Assembly: GCF_001936615.1 (NCBI RefSeq)
Contig: NZ_MLBF01000003.1
Coordinates: 124,001-188,000 of the forward strand
Direction: 5' to 3'
Length of the DNA stretch: 64,000 nt
DNA from: Desulfosporosinus metallidurans
GTDB lineage: Bacteria; Bacillota; Desulfitobacteriia; Desulfitobacteriales; Desulfitobacteriaceae
The position numbers were made by a program, and so were the translations under genes. The notes under the pieces were generated by a model, which searched no databases, had not been told where the DNA came from, and was given only the letters and a program-made list of their open reading frames with translations. Numbering within the stretch: position 1 is the stretch's first letter; each line of letters opens with the position of its first letter. This document shows positions 43,582 through 52,482 of this stretch, piece by piece.

Positions 43582-44277
43582 TTAGATGGGCTGCAAGGGA
43601 TTAACCATCCTTTCCAACAGATCAAAAGCCTGTAACCGACTAAAACACAGCAAATCATTCCATTGCTCTCGACTAACAGTCCAAGGGCAATGAACAGCTA
43701 GGCGACTGGCAAATCCCAGGGGACTTCCGCCATATATTTTTTCCAATCGACGTTGCGCTAGGCTTATCGGCCCTGGAGCATGGGCATTACATGCAATCGG
43801 TTCTAAGCAAAGTACCGGCTTACACTCATACGTCACCAGCAAACTAAATTTCGCAAGCTGTTTTATGGCAACTTTCTCTTGCTGAATGGACCCTTCTAAT
43901 AGAACAGGATCCGGCTTCATAATCCCGCCTAGCTTCCGCCAGAAGTTTCTGTCGGAAGAACTAGCACTGGTGACGCAAACTCCAACAGCCCCCATTTGAC
44001 AGGCGAAACGTACCACAAAACGAGCAAAATCACATTCAACATTACCCTTTAACGCTAATCCGTCCAAAAGAACAAGCCGCTCAGAGCTGCATAACGTGAG
44101 TTCTCCAATTCCCGCTTCCCCCAATTGAAGCACATGATACCCCGGCAACATGCGGATCTTTGGATTTAACCCAGTCCCTTTTTCCGTTAAAAAGGCTCCC
44201 AAGGCTAATGCCCAATCCTCAAGGCCATCTTCATTCCATTCTGCACGAGGAGAAAGTTCGATTTCAATCCAAGGCAT
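43582..44277 (-). CDS. Uncharacterised protein (231 residues)
   Basis: I do not recognise a family. There is no signal peptide or membrane helix. Visible features: an acidic N-terminus (WIEIELSPRAEWNEDGLEDW), a segment GVCVTSASSSDRNFWRKLGGI, several Cys residues (CQMG, ECKPVLCLEPIAC) and an Arg-rich motif near the C-terminus (SLAQRRLEKIYGGSPLGF). The start at 44277 has AAGGAG 8 nt upstream. It is isolated between ylbF and a second unknown gene. Confidence 0.65.
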   Translation of the reverse strand: MPWIEIELSPRAEWNEDGLEDWALALGAFLTEKGTGLNPKIRMLPGYHVLQLGEAGIGELTLCSSERLVLLDGLALKGNVECDFARFVVRFACQMGAVGVCVTSASSSDRNFWRKLGGIMKPDPVLLEGSIQQEKVAIKQLAKFSLLVTYECKPVLCLEPIACNAHAPGPISLAQRRLEKIYGGSPLGFASRLAVHCPWTVSREQWNDLLCFSRLQAFDLLERMVNPLQPI

Positions 44278-44352
44278 GAGCATATCTCCTTCACAAACCG
44301 ACTCACACTTTTTAATTAGTGTTTCACCGGAGTGTAAAGTCTATCCCAAGTC

Positions 44353-44844
44353 TCAGCGCAACTGTTCTAACAGAGTCCAACGCCGCTTCCTAAAGTCATA
44401 AAACAACAACCAGATAATCTGAAAATCAGAAGGAGGCACAACAATTCTTGATGCATAAGCCTTAAAATCGTACATATGGAAAACAGGCGAAACTACTCTA
44501 ATTAAGAGGGCAAGGGGATACTCGTGATTATATCCTTTAGCTTTCTCGCTCTTTTGTTGCAACAAAGCATTCAGACGTCGAATATATTCCTCAATGTATT
44601 CCGGGGGATGACCCTGTTCACGAGACCGTCCGAAAACCAAACGTGCTTCCTCTGAATCGTAAAAAAGGTGCGTTACCTCAACACCCAGGAGTGTACCATC
44701 CAGCTTGTTTTCAATCACAATATCTGGTCGATCCGCATGCTTTAAGATTTCATAGTTCGTCCCCTGTTGGAGATTTAATGTTTCTACTAACGCCAGAGCA
44801 GCACTTTCTTCAATGAGCCATTTTTCGTCGAGCAAATCTGACAA
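44353..44844 (-). CDS. Uncharacterised protein with nuclease-like core
   Basis: The 163-residue protein is of unknown function. Residues 30-60 read TNYEILKHADRPDIVIENK then GTLLGVEVTHLFYD. The PDIVI ... GVEVT spacing resembles the beta-hairpin of PD-(D/E)XK nucleases, but the catalytic Lys is replaced by Thr. The remainder includes a polar helix (PEYIEEYIRRLNALLQQKSEK) and a C-terminal IIWLLFYDFRKRRW. It follows the PHP gene by 12 nt, so the two are probably cotranscribed. Confidence 0.6.
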   Translation of the reverse strand: MSDLLDEKWLIEESAALALVETLNLQQGTNYEILKHADRPDIVIENKLDGTLLGVEVTHLFYDSEEARLVFGRSREQGHPPEYIEEYIRRLNALLQQKSEKAKGYNHEYPLALLIRVVSPVFHMYDFKAYASRIVVPPSDFQIIWLLFYDFRKRRWTLLEQLR

Positions 44845-44856
44845 AGCACGTCCCCC

Positions 44857-45618
44857 CTAATCCAATGGATAGCTTACTTTGTCTAGGCTTGCAAATCCGA
44901 CGACCGAACGGACCCCGATCTGACGCAACAACTGACGTGCTTCATCAATATCCCTACCAACAACCGCTGCACAATGGGCATCTGAACCGAATGTAAAATT
45001 AATCCCCCGCCGCTGAATTTCCTCCATCAATCGTTGCTCCGGATAAAATTCTTGAACCGGCTTATACCTACCATTTGTGTTTACTTCCAAAACTAAGCCA
45101 TGCTCAGCAACACTAGTCAAAGCCTCATCAGCAAGGACTAAGATGTCTGTGCTTGGCCGAACCCCAAAAACTTTGATAAGATCAAAATGTCCGATTGTCG
45201 TAAATAAACCACTTCTCGCGGCCCGCGTCACCACGTCAAAATACCCGCTGTACAACTCATCTGCTTCTTTCTTCCGATGCATATATTCCTCTTCTGGAAT
45301 ATCAAAAATCCATCCGTCAATCTCGTGAATTGAACCAATGACGAAATCGAACGGAAACTGTTCAAGTAAGTGTCTGATTCTTCCTTCTTCATTCGGACGA
45401 TATTCCGCCTCTAAACCGATTCGTACGGCTAGATGAGGATAGTCTTCTGCAACTTCCCGGATCAAAGGAAAGTTCATTTGATCCCAATAATAGTCATGAT
45501 CAGCGAACCCAATTTCTTTTAATTTCCGCTTAGATGCTTCATCCAAAAAAGCTCGAATGTTTTCCCGGTTTGCTTCCCGATCGTTATGCCCGAGAAGATG
45601 AACATGCAAATCTAACAT
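44857..45618 (-). CDS. PHP-domain phosphoesterase (HisK/histidinol-phosphatase-like)
   Basis: The 253-residue protein has the PHP metal motifs: LDLHVHLLGHN (motif I), EIGFADHDYYWD (II), IGLEAEY, FVIGSIHEIDG (III), TTIGHFDLIKVFG and FTFGSDAHCAAVVGRDI (IV). These bind a trinuclear metal centre for phosphate ester hydrolysis. Length and motifs match HisK-type histidinol phosphatase, but no his genes are near, so the substrate is uncertain. Confidence 0.82.
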   Translation of the reverse strand: MLDLHVHLLGHNDREANRENIRAFLDEASKRKLKEIGFADHDYYWDQMNFPLIREVAEDYPHLAVRIGLEAEYRPNEEGRIRHLLEQFPFDFVIGSIHEIDGWIFDIPEEEYMHRKKEADELYSGYFDVVTRAARSGLFTTIGHFDLIKVFGVRPSTDILVLADEALTSVAEHGLVLEVNTNGRYKPVQEFYPEQRLMEEIQRRGINFTFGSDAHCAAVVGRDIDEARQLLRQIGVRSVVGFASLDKVSYPLD

Positions 45619-45644
45619 CTCTAATTAATTCCTCCCTACTGAAA

Positions 45645-45662
45645 CAAGGGGACAGGTTCCCC
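45645..45662. repeat. Short REP-like motif
   Basis: CAAGGGGACAGGTTCCCC lies in the 208-bp gap between the PHP gene and tldE and shares AAGGGGAC(A)GGTTC with 58492-58505. Such GGGGACGGTTC motifs recur in many genomes as REP-type repeats. The rest of this gap shows no gene. Confidence 0.4.
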
Positions 45663-45826
45663 GTTTACACCTTATGAATTTGTGTCCTGAGGCGCACCTG
45701 TTCGCACAACCCCACTGAAGTCTCGATGTTCAGCTTTAGCTAAAACGAGTACACTGCTGTTAATATGAGGATGCGCTCGTGTAGAACCGTCTTTTTGTGC
45801 TAGCGTTCACCACTCGGCGGGTCAAA

Positions 45827-47146
45827 TCAAAGAGTTTGTACACCCGTTTCGATGAGCAGATAAGGATGTGTATCAAGGTCAGACAATGCCGTTTTCGTGG
45901 TCGGTGCAGCCAAATCAGCAAAGAAATTGCCCGTTAATTTTACATCCGTTCGTCCTACGATTTGGCCCTTCACTATACGCAAACTGTGGGGTGCACTGAG
46001 AGAGTACGACCCTGAGACCGCATCTTGTGTATGTAATCCTAGCACAGATAAAATGAGAACCCCATCATCCACACCCTGTAAAGCATCCAGCCAGGGCACC
46101 TCAGCCTGATGCTTGAGGTAAAGTCCCGCCGTCCCTTGCGAAAGAGCTGTAGGTTTGGCTCCCCAGCGCACCGCATCTTTAACCCGCAGAAAAGGAGTCT
46201 GAAGTTGTCCGTCGCGCACCAACATGGTGCGGTCCGCAGGTACTCCCTCAGACGTAACCAGATACGACCCCAATTCTAAGGGACGAAGTGGGTCAATAGT
46301 CAAGGAGAATTGCGGGTGAAATACCCTAGTGTGCTCAAGAAAACTCTCCTTGGAAAAGGCACCCTGCCCTTCGATCACCCGACTTCCAGAAAAATTCGGT
46401 AAAATAAACTGGCCTAACATTTCCTCCGTCATCGAAGGGGAAAAGATCACTTGAGTATGGGGGCCCACCGGCGAAGCTTCTTTCTTCAATTCCTCATACC
46501 GCTCCATGGTAAGGGACCATAAACCCAACTCTTCTTCCGGCCGAATAAGCCTCCGTTTGGCAAACCCGCTTCCAATCAAACTATCTAACGAAAACCACGA
46601 TACAAATTGAGATTGTTGGTATGTAACGGCTAGTCCTGTCGAAGTTCTAACATGCTTGTAGCCCCATGCCGCTTGGATGCTTCCCGTCATCTTAGCTTTT
46701 GAGGGTTTATCTGTCAACCAACGCTTGACTTGATCAAATAAAACCTTATCATCCCCTTCGATAATTTTTTGTATTATCCGATCCTCAACGGCTACAAGTG
46801 GCAATGATTCTGGAAGAGGAATATGCGCCCCATCGGGGTCTTCATAGGAAGCATGCCTCCACTGTTCTAATTCACGCTGCCAATACCCCAAATCGTTGGT
46901 GCTTGCCAACTGAACCATAGACTGACTGCATTTTCCATCTGCCCAAACTAGAAATACCTCGCCGCTTTCGCCCTGACGATAACTTGGTGGAGTATAGACA
47001 CCCCCCGGCGAATTATCCTTTATACCAAGAGACACCGCCTCTGATTCATGAACCAGAATTCGCCAGGCAGATAACCGCAGTTCTTCTTTTTTGGGGGCAT
47101 GCTGAGACTGGTAGAGAAGATCCTCTAATTGTGCGACAAGTTTCAT
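45827..47146 (-). CDS. tldE: TldE/PmbA-family component of the TldD/E protease
   Basis: The 439-residue protein is a TldE-type (PmbA) partner without its own zinc motif. It ends with TDVKLTGNFFADLAAPTTKTALSDLDT, and contains LEHTRVFHPQFSLTIDPLRPLELGSYLV. TldD and TldE form a heterodimeric metalloprotease known for processing peptides such as microcins and degrading unfolded peptides. The ATG at 47146 overlaps the tldD stop by 4 nt and has GGAGGAG upstream; the longer frame to 47266 is not homologous. It is a divergent member. Confidence 0.8.
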   Translation of the reverse strand: MKLVAQLEDLLYQSQHAPKKEELRLSAWRILVHESEAVSLGIKDNSPGGVYTPPSYRQGESGEVFLVWADGKCSQSMVQLASTNDLGYWQRELEQWRHASYEDPDGAHIPLPESLPLVAVEDRIIQKIIEGDDKVLFDQVKRWLTDKPSKAKMTGSIQAAWGYKHVRTSTGLAVTYQQSQFVSWFSLDSLIGSGFAKRRLIRPEEELGLWSLTMERYEELKKEASPVGPHTQVIFSPSMTEEMLGQFILPNFSGSRVIEGQGAFSKESFLEHTRVFHPQFSLTIDPLRPLELGSYLVTSEGVPADRTMLVRDGQLQTPFLRVKDAVRWGAKPTALSQGTAGLYLKHQAEVPWLDALQGVDDGVLILSVLGLHTQDAVSGSYSLSAPHSLRIVKGQIVGRTDVKLTGNFFADLAAPTTKTALSDLDTHPYLLIETGVQTL

Positions 47147-48636
47147 CCGCGTTCTCCTCCCAAACTGACTTGTTGATCGGCGTCCATTAACAGGTAACGA
47201 TGGCTTCCACCGCTTGACGGAACAGATTGTCCACCTTTTCCGCAAGTTCCTATGGCATCGTAACACCCCTCACCGAGTCCCCCACGAATCGCTTCTAAAG
47301 CGGAGAGAATTTTCCCACTAAAAATTGAAGGCTGATAAATTGGCAAATTCGGATCAGATGCATCGATAATTCCGTCACATTGAAAGACAAAATCTCCTGT
47401 TTTAGGATTAACTTGACCACCACGATACCCCAAAAGAAGCAGATTTTTCTCCCCCTCACGTAGCTCGCCGTGTTTTAAGAGGGTTTCACGCACAGTTTTC
47501 ACTTCATCCATCAGATGCTCCGCTGGAGATAGAGGAAGCATGCGGTCAACAAGTAAGCGAATATTGCTCATTCGAGGCAAGGGAATATTTCCATAATTCT
47601 CCGCCCGCCCGGCTCCAGTCACAGGCATTCCTGCTTCACCCGCCGAGAAAATATCCCCCAAACCCGCTTCCAATATCCCATCCCGCACAATAGTTACAGT
47701 TTCTCTGAGAAGTCCATTGGCTGAATAAGGTTGATATGCCCAGTCACCGACGAGGGGACCATCAATAATATTGACACCCTGCCTAGCCACTCGCAGGCCT
47801 TTACGCAGTTTTCCTTCTTCACCCAGTACGGACTCATTCATATGATCCGACTCTACGGCATGCCCAAAGGCCTCGTGCGCCAGCCCCTTCGCTAGCCCAT
47901 AATCGATGATGAGAGGGTAATGACCGCTCGGCAACTGGGGCGCATCACAGACAGCTTTAGCAAATTCTGCCCGGTCCACCGCTTTTCTCTCTAAGGCATG
48001 ATCCGCTAACTCTTCAAAAAGCACGGTGGCGTCCATCCCACTGCGATGAATCAAAGTGCTCTGAGCCTTACCCTGATCCCGCACCGTACCTTGATGCATC
48101 AATACCGCTCTGGGAACAACATACGACACCAGTGTCCCATCTGTGCGTCCAATACACCACACCTCTTCAACTTGACGATAACTCGTTTGCCAGACTCCCT
48201 CTGGATAAACACCACGTAGACTGGAGTGCAAGGTCATTACCATCTCCTCAATTTCCACCAAGGGAATTTCTCCGAAAACCTTTTGGGCAGGACTTACCCC
48301 CTCCTCTTGCAGCAGTGGGGCCTCCCAAATCCGACGATTCTGTTTCGTCCCAATCCCTTCATTCCTACGAGCTAACCGTATAGCCTTTTCAACCAGTCTA
48401 CGCCCGACCCCTTCCTCTATAACGTCAGATGTGGCAAATCCCGAAGTCCCGTCCTTCGTAAAAGCCTGAACGCCCAGACCACTATCCCCGCCTGTTGACA
48501 CCCGTTCAAATTTTCCGTTACTTAAACGCATACCCCACTCCCTACGGGACTGAGCCCTTACGACGATATAACCCTCAAAATCCTGGGCCTCCGCCAACAC
48601 AAGGCGGACTAACGCCTGAATTTCCTTCTGTTCCAC
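47143..48636 (-). CDS. tldD: TldD-family zinc metalloprotease
   Basis: The 497-residue protein carries the HExxxH zinc motif (GLAHEAFGHAVESDHM) and the C-terminal CDGIIDASDP/CGKGGQSVPSSGGS segments of TldD; the upstream part EWGMRLSNGKFERVSTGGDSGLGV is the N-terminal domain. It is the catalytic half of the TldD/E protease. The GTG at 48636 has AAGGAGGG upstream, and the extended frame to 48702 has no site. It is coupled to tldE. Confidence 0.9.
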   Translation of the reverse strand: MEQKEIQALVRLVLAEAQDFEGYIVVRAQSRREWGMRLSNGKFERVSTGGDSGLGVQAFTKDGTSGFATSDVIEEGVGRRLVEKAIRLARRNEGIGTKQNRRIWEAPLLQEEGVSPAQKVFGEIPLVEIEEMVMTLHSSLRGVYPEGVWQTSYRQVEEVWCIGRTDGTLVSYVVPRAVLMHQGTVRDQGKAQSTLIHRSGMDATVLFEELADHALERKAVDRAEFAKAVCDAPQLPSGHYPLIIDYGLAKGLAHEAFGHAVESDHMNESVLGEEGKLRKGLRVARQGVNIIDGPLVGDWAYQPYSANGLLRETVTIVRDGILEAGLGDIFSAGEAGMPVTGAGRAENYGNIPLPRMSNIRLLVDRMLPLSPAEHLMDEVKTVRETLLKHGELREGEKNLLLLGYRGGQVNPKTGDFVFQCDGIIDASDPNLPIYQPSIFSGKILSALEAIRGGLGEGCYDAIGTCGKGGQSVPSSGGSHRYLLMDADQQVSLGGERG

Positions 48637-48737
48637 AATAACCCTCCTTGTACTCGACAATGCAATATGGCTATTATACCACGAGGAGAATAAACCTAAC
48701 ACGTCGTTGAGATCTCAAATCCTTGCCTGTATTATCT

Positions 48738-48782
48738 CAAGCCTTGGCCGAAGGATATTAGAAAAAAATATCCCGAGGCTTG
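48738..48782. other. Unexplained long hairpin upstream of tldD
   Basis: CAAGCCTTGGCCGAAGGATATT and AATATCCCGAGGCTTG (48738-48759, 48767-48782) fold into a stem with an asymmetric internal loop. It lies about 100 nt before tldD in its presumed leader, with no T tail on either strand. It could be a leader RNA structure or an old repeat. Confidence 0.45.
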
Positions 48783-48866
48783 TATAAATAGGAAAGCCAC
48801 GGGACACAATTTAAATAGTTTAATAGTCATTACTTTTTTACATTCCCCACTCCTCTCTTTACTTCA

Positions 48867-48891
48867 CTTGCGACGAATAAATCGTCGCAAG
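48867..48891. terminator. Hairpin after the acetyltransferase gene
   Basis: CTTGCGACGA (48867-48876) and TCGTCGCAAG (48882-48891) form a perfect 10-bp stem, 5 nt past the acetyltransferase stop. The T run (CTTTTTT) is on the plus strand, so it resembles a plus-strand terminator although no plus-strand gene precedes it. Confidence 0.6.
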
Positions 48892-48896
48892 CTTTT

Positions 48897-49418
48897 TTAG
48901 TTTAGGTGTGTTATTTCAAGCTGTTTGACCATCAGCTTTCGTTCCTCGGCAAATCCAAACTTCTCATAAAGATGGAGTGCTCTAAGATTATGACTGCTCA
49001 CAGCTAGGCCAAGATATGGAATTTCTTGCTCTCGACAATAGTCTTCTACTGCACTAAGCAACATTCGACCAACCCCTTTACCCCTCCACACTGGGACCAC
49101 TCCGAAATCCATAATCCATCCTTGATTTACACCTGTTAACTCTTCCCTTAATGATGGATGAAGAACCAAATACCCAATCGGTTGACTTTTTCCCTTTACT
49201 GAACTAGAATTTTCCCCCTCGACTGGTGCCTCCGCGATAAAGACAACGGATCCAGACTGCTGAATCCAAGTCCAAAACCCTTTAAGAATACCCTCTCTGT
49301 ATTTAAGGGTTTCTTCCATTGGCTGTTTACGCCACGGCGAAATACTATCTGGAATACCAATCTTCCCAAGGGCATACATAAAAGGCCAATCACGAACATC
49401 CCCTTGACGTACTTGCAT
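48897..49418 (-). CDS. GNAT-family N-acetyltransferase
   Basis: The 173-residue protein has the GNAT acetyl-CoA motif A (FGVVPVWRGKGVGRMLLSAVEDYC) and motif B (YLGLAVSSHNLRALHLYEKFGF), typical of RimI-like acetyltransferases. Substrate unknown. It is flanked by the hairpin at 48867 and by the divergently transcribed Na/Pi-type transporter gene. Confidence 0.9.
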   Translation of the reverse strand: MQVRQGDVRDWPFMYALGKIGIPDSISPWRKQPMEETLKYREGILKGFWTWIQQSGSVVFIAEAPVEGENSSSVKGKSQPIGYLVLHPSLREELTGVNQGWIMDFGVVPVWRGKGVGRMLLSAVEDYCREQEIPYLGLAVSSHNLRALHLYEKFGFAEERKLMVKQLEITHLN

Positions 49419-49569
49419 AAAATCACCTCTTAGGCTAACTTATGCCAGCACCAGTCATGTCGCTTTTAACCGCAAATAATATTTTTCAGAGCACTAAATC
49501 AACAGTGTTCTTTTTTCATATCTAAGGCACTATGTATTCAACATTAATACTGAAGAGGGAATTGCGTCA

Positions 49570-50556
49570 ATGATCGAGATAATGCAAGTCCGAGAACCGT
49601 CCCCAACTTGCACGACTTCCTCCAGAAAGAAGGTGAACCCACTGTATTTATTCAGCCTAGTCTTCGGCCTCGGCCTCCTTCTTTGGGGGATGCGAACACT
49701 GCGCCAAGGACTTCAGTCGTTTGCCGGTCATCGTCTCCAACAAATACTCCTTAGGATGACCGAGACACCATGGCGAGGATTTTGGAGTGGGTCAATATCA
49801 ACCGCCCTGCTCCAATCGAGTACCGCCCTAACCGTAATGGCCGTGTCTTTCGTAGATGCCGATCTACTCCCCTTTGGAAATGCTCTTGCCCTCATCTTAG
49901 GGAGTAATATCGGAACCACGTTGACTACCCAACTTCTCGCTTTTCCCCTGGAGCAGATAACCCCTTACCTTATGCTTCTCGGCTCCCTTGGATATCTCCT
50001 TATACCAAATCGAGGGAGATTTCTCTCGCTGTCTCTCTTCAGTCTTGGCATGCTATTTTTTGCACTAAGTTTACTGAAAGCAGGTATGGCCCCGCTCGCT
50101 GATCTTCCAGCAATCCAACATTTTCTAAGACAACTGGGAGACAACCATCTCCAAGGGGTCATCGCTGGGACAGTGCTATCGGCCCTACTTCATTCTTCCA
50201 GCGCCACAACGGGCATTGTCATGCTGCTCACCGAAGACGGATGGTTAACTCTCCCAACTGCGCTCGCCTTCATCTTTGGTGCTAACATTGGCACTTGTTT
50301 CACCGCCGTATTGGCAGCTCTAGCATCTTCACGGGCTGCACAGCGTGTAGCTCTGTTCCATGTTTTACTGAATGTCTTTGGAGTCCTACTCTTCTTACCC
50401 TTTGTCGGACCACTGGCTTCTGGACTCACAATCATGGGGGGAAGTCTATCGAGACAGGTCGCTAACGCCCATACCCTCTTTAATGTCTTATCCTCCCTAT
50501 TGGCCTTTCCGCTTTTACCTTGGGCAACACGGTTCCTTAAGAAAATCCTTCCATAA
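49570..50556 (+). CDS. Na/Pi-cotransporter II-like membrane protein
   Basis: One of two plus-strand genes. The 328-residue protein has about eight helices and the internal duplication of the Na/Pi cotransporter family (PF02690): GSISTALLQSSTALTVMAVSF ... ILGSNIGTTLTTQ, and GTVLSALLHSSSATTGIVML ... IFGANIGTCFTAVL. The C-terminal PhoU-like tail of longer relatives is absent. It probably imports or exports phosphate or another anion with sodium (family knowledge). GAGGGA lies upstream of the ATG. It faces mobB in a convergent arrangement. Confidence 0.88.
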   Translation: MIEIMQVREPSPTCTTSSRKKVNPLYLFSLVFGLGLLLWGMRTLRQGLQSFAGHRLQQILLRMTETPWRGFWSGSISTALLQSSTALTVMAVSFVDADLLPFGNALALILGSNIGTTLTTQLLAFPLEQITPYLMLLGSLGYLLIPNRGRFLSLSLFSLGMLFFALSLLKAGMAPLADLPAIQHFLRQLGDNHLQGVIAGTVLSALLHSSSATTGIVMLLTEDGWLTLPTALAFIFGANIGTCFTAVLAALASSRAAQRVALFHVLLNVFGVLLFLPFVGPLASGLTIMGGSLSRQVANAHTLFNVLSSLLAFPLLPWATRFLKKILP

Positions 50557-50592
50557 AAGACACTCTCTAAAAAGCACTCCCACAGCCCATTC

Positions 50593-51117
50593 TTAGGCTT
50601 TTCCCTTTACCCCAAACGTTTCTTCAATTAAATCACAAATTCCTGAGGCATCATCCAACCCAAAGCAGGGAATTCCGTTATCAAACGAGACATCACTCGC
50701 AATAGCCATGAGTTCCTCCGGCTTGGAGAAAAGTCCCTGATGTACAGCCGAGCGAAACACCTCAATCTTTGGTTTGTTCCCATGCTTATATCCTTCGGTG
50801 AAAATAACATCGACATCCCGAATTCGGGCGAGAACCTCATCAAGTGGCTGATCATCAGCCACCTTCTCTAAGATGGCAATCTTTTGGGGTGAGCTAATGG
50901 CAACAACATCCGCACCCGCTTGGGTATGGCGCCACGTGTCTTTGCCCGGTTGATCCATCTCGAAGCCATGGACATCATGTTTGAGAGTCGCCACCCTCCA
51001 GTTGCGGTGTTTGGCTTCTCGAATAATTTTCTCTAAGAGCGTGGTCTTTCCAGAATTCGACTTACCACCCACAATTGAAATGACGGGAATTTGGGACCGT
51101 TCATCGTTTTCATTCAT
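50593..51117 (-). CDS. mobB: Molybdopterin-guanine dinucleotide biosynthesis protein MobB
   Basis: The 174-residue P-loop protein has Walker A IVGGKSNSGKTTLLEKI, TLKHDVHGFEMDQPGKDTWRH and VIFTEGYKHGNKPKIEVFR. MobB binds GTP and helps MobA and MoeA to deliver molybdenum cofactor. The ATG at 51117 has GGGAG 7 nt upstream and begins 1 nt after the moeA stop, so the two are coupled. Confidence 0.93.
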   Translation of the reverse strand: MNENDERSQIPVISIVGGKSNSGKTTLLEKIIREAKHRNWRVATLKHDVHGFEMDQPGKDTWRHTQAGADVVAISSPQKIAILEKVADDQPLDEVLARIRDVDVIFTEGYKHGNKPKIEVFRSAVHQGLFSKPEELMAIASDVSFDNGIPCFGLDDASGICDLIEETFGVKGKA

Positions 51118-51118
51118 C

Positions 51119-52333
51119 TTAATGCTCCCAGTCTGCAATCCAACTTGCCATCAGGAGCTCTCCAGGTTCTACCGACCCATGGTTCGCTGGTACATCCACC
51201 AGAAGATGGCTACCGATCATAGAGCGAAGAATTCCCGATCCTTGAGCCAGTGCAGGATCTGCCCAAATTTCCCCATCTTTGAACACCGCCTGAGCGCGCA
51301 AAAAGCGTCGTTGTTTCCCTGTCTTGCCAAAACCTTGGGCCATTTTAACCAAAAATCTCTCGTCTTCGATTGTGGAGCGTCCCGCTAATTTACGGAGTGC
51401 CGGTCGAACCAAGAGTTCAAACGTAACCATAGCCGCCGCAGGATTTCCTGAAAGAGAGAAAAAGAACTGCTTTCCTTTTTGCCCCACTGAAGCCGGAGTC
51501 CCCGGTTTGAGGTTTAATTTCCAGAACAACATTTCACACTCAAACTGGGTAAGCGCATGACGCATGACATCATAATCTCCCACAGATGCTCCACCCGTCG
51601 AAATAACGACATCGGCGTCCGCAACTCTGCGCAAAGCCATCAGCGTCTTATCAATTTGATCCGCGACAATAGGAATCACCAGAACCTCGCAACCCGCTTC
51701 CTGGAGCATTCCTCGCAGTGTATAACTATTACTGTTATAAATCTTAGAAGGGTGCAAAGGTTGCCCCACATCCATCAGTTCAGTTCCAGTAGAGAGTAAT
51801 CCCACCCGAGGACGGCGGTAGACGTTCACTTGATCTAGACCAACTGCTGCTAAGAGCCCAATCGCAGGAGGGGTTAAATAGAAACCCTGCTCAAGAAGAA
51901 GGTCCCCCTCTTTGATTTCCTCACCCTTTGGTATGATATTAGAACCGGATAACACAGGACGCAAAATCGTCACTTCATCCCCGACAGACTCAGTGTCTTC
52001 CAGCCGAACCACACAGTTAGCGCCGGGCGGAATGGGTGCGCCTGTAAATATTTTAGCCGCTTCTCCGATGACAATTTCGCGTTCCGAGAATGTTCCCGCG
52101 GGTATTTCACTCACAATGTTAAGCAAGAGCGGTTGAGAATCAAACGCCGCAGCACGATAGGCATACCCATCAAGGGGCGAACGCGCAAACGGAGGCATGG
52201 CCATTGGAGATGTCACATTCTGTGCTAATACGCGACCATACGCGTCAGAAAGTGAAACGCTCTCTGTTTCGACCGGTTGTATGCGGGTAAGGACTAACTC
52301 CTTTGCCTCTTCTAATTCAATCATTACTTTCAT
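51119..52333 (-). CDS. moeA: Molybdopterin molybdenumtransferase MoeA
   Basis: The 404-residue protein has the MoeA domain order: MPPFARSPLDGYAYRA, IFTGAPIPPGANCVVRLEDTE, the MoCF domain (RPRVGLLSTGTELMDVGQPL, DVVISTGGASVGDYDVM, FFFSLSGNPAAAMVTFELL) and a C-terminal beta domain. It inserts molybdate or tungstate into MPT-AMP. Two start codons are close together (52333, 52324), and neither has a strong ribosome binding site. It forms an operon with mobB. Confidence 0.94.
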   Translation of the reverse strand: MKVMIELEEAKELVLTRIQPVETESVSLSDAYGRVLAQNVTSPMAMPPFARSPLDGYAYRAAAFDSQPLLLNIVSEIPAGTFSEREIVIGEAAKIFTGAPIPPGANCVVRLEDTESVGDEVTILRPVLSGSNIIPKGEEIKEGDLLLEQGFYLTPPAIGLLAAVGLDQVNVYRRPRVGLLSTGTELMDVGQPLHPSKIYNSNSYTLRGMLQEAGCEVLVIPIVADQIDKTLMALRRVADADVVISTGGASVGDYDVMRHALTQFECEMLFWKLNLKPGTPASVGQKGKQFFFSLSGNPAAAMVTFELLVRPALRKLAGRSTIEDERFLVKMAQGFGKTGKQRRFLRAQAVFKDGEIWADPALAQGSGILRSMIGSHLLVDVPANHGSVEPGELLMASWIADWEH

Positions 52334-52443
52334 ACGCTCATACCCATCTCTATTCCTTCCACACTAAGTTATCTTACAAATAACGGTCTCTCCTTAAGGA
52401 ATCCATCTTTCCTGTTAGTGTAGCTATAATCGTTGTCGTTGTC

Positions 52444-52469
52444 AAAAAACCTGCCGAACTGGCAGGTTT
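52444..52469 (-). terminator. Terminator after fapA
   Basis: AAACCTGCC (52447-52455) and GGCAGGTTT (52461-52469) form a 9-bp stem and the minus strand continues in T (TTTTTTG). It is 14 nt past the fapA stop. Confidence 0.88.
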
Positions 52470-52482
52470 CTCTGTAGTTTTA

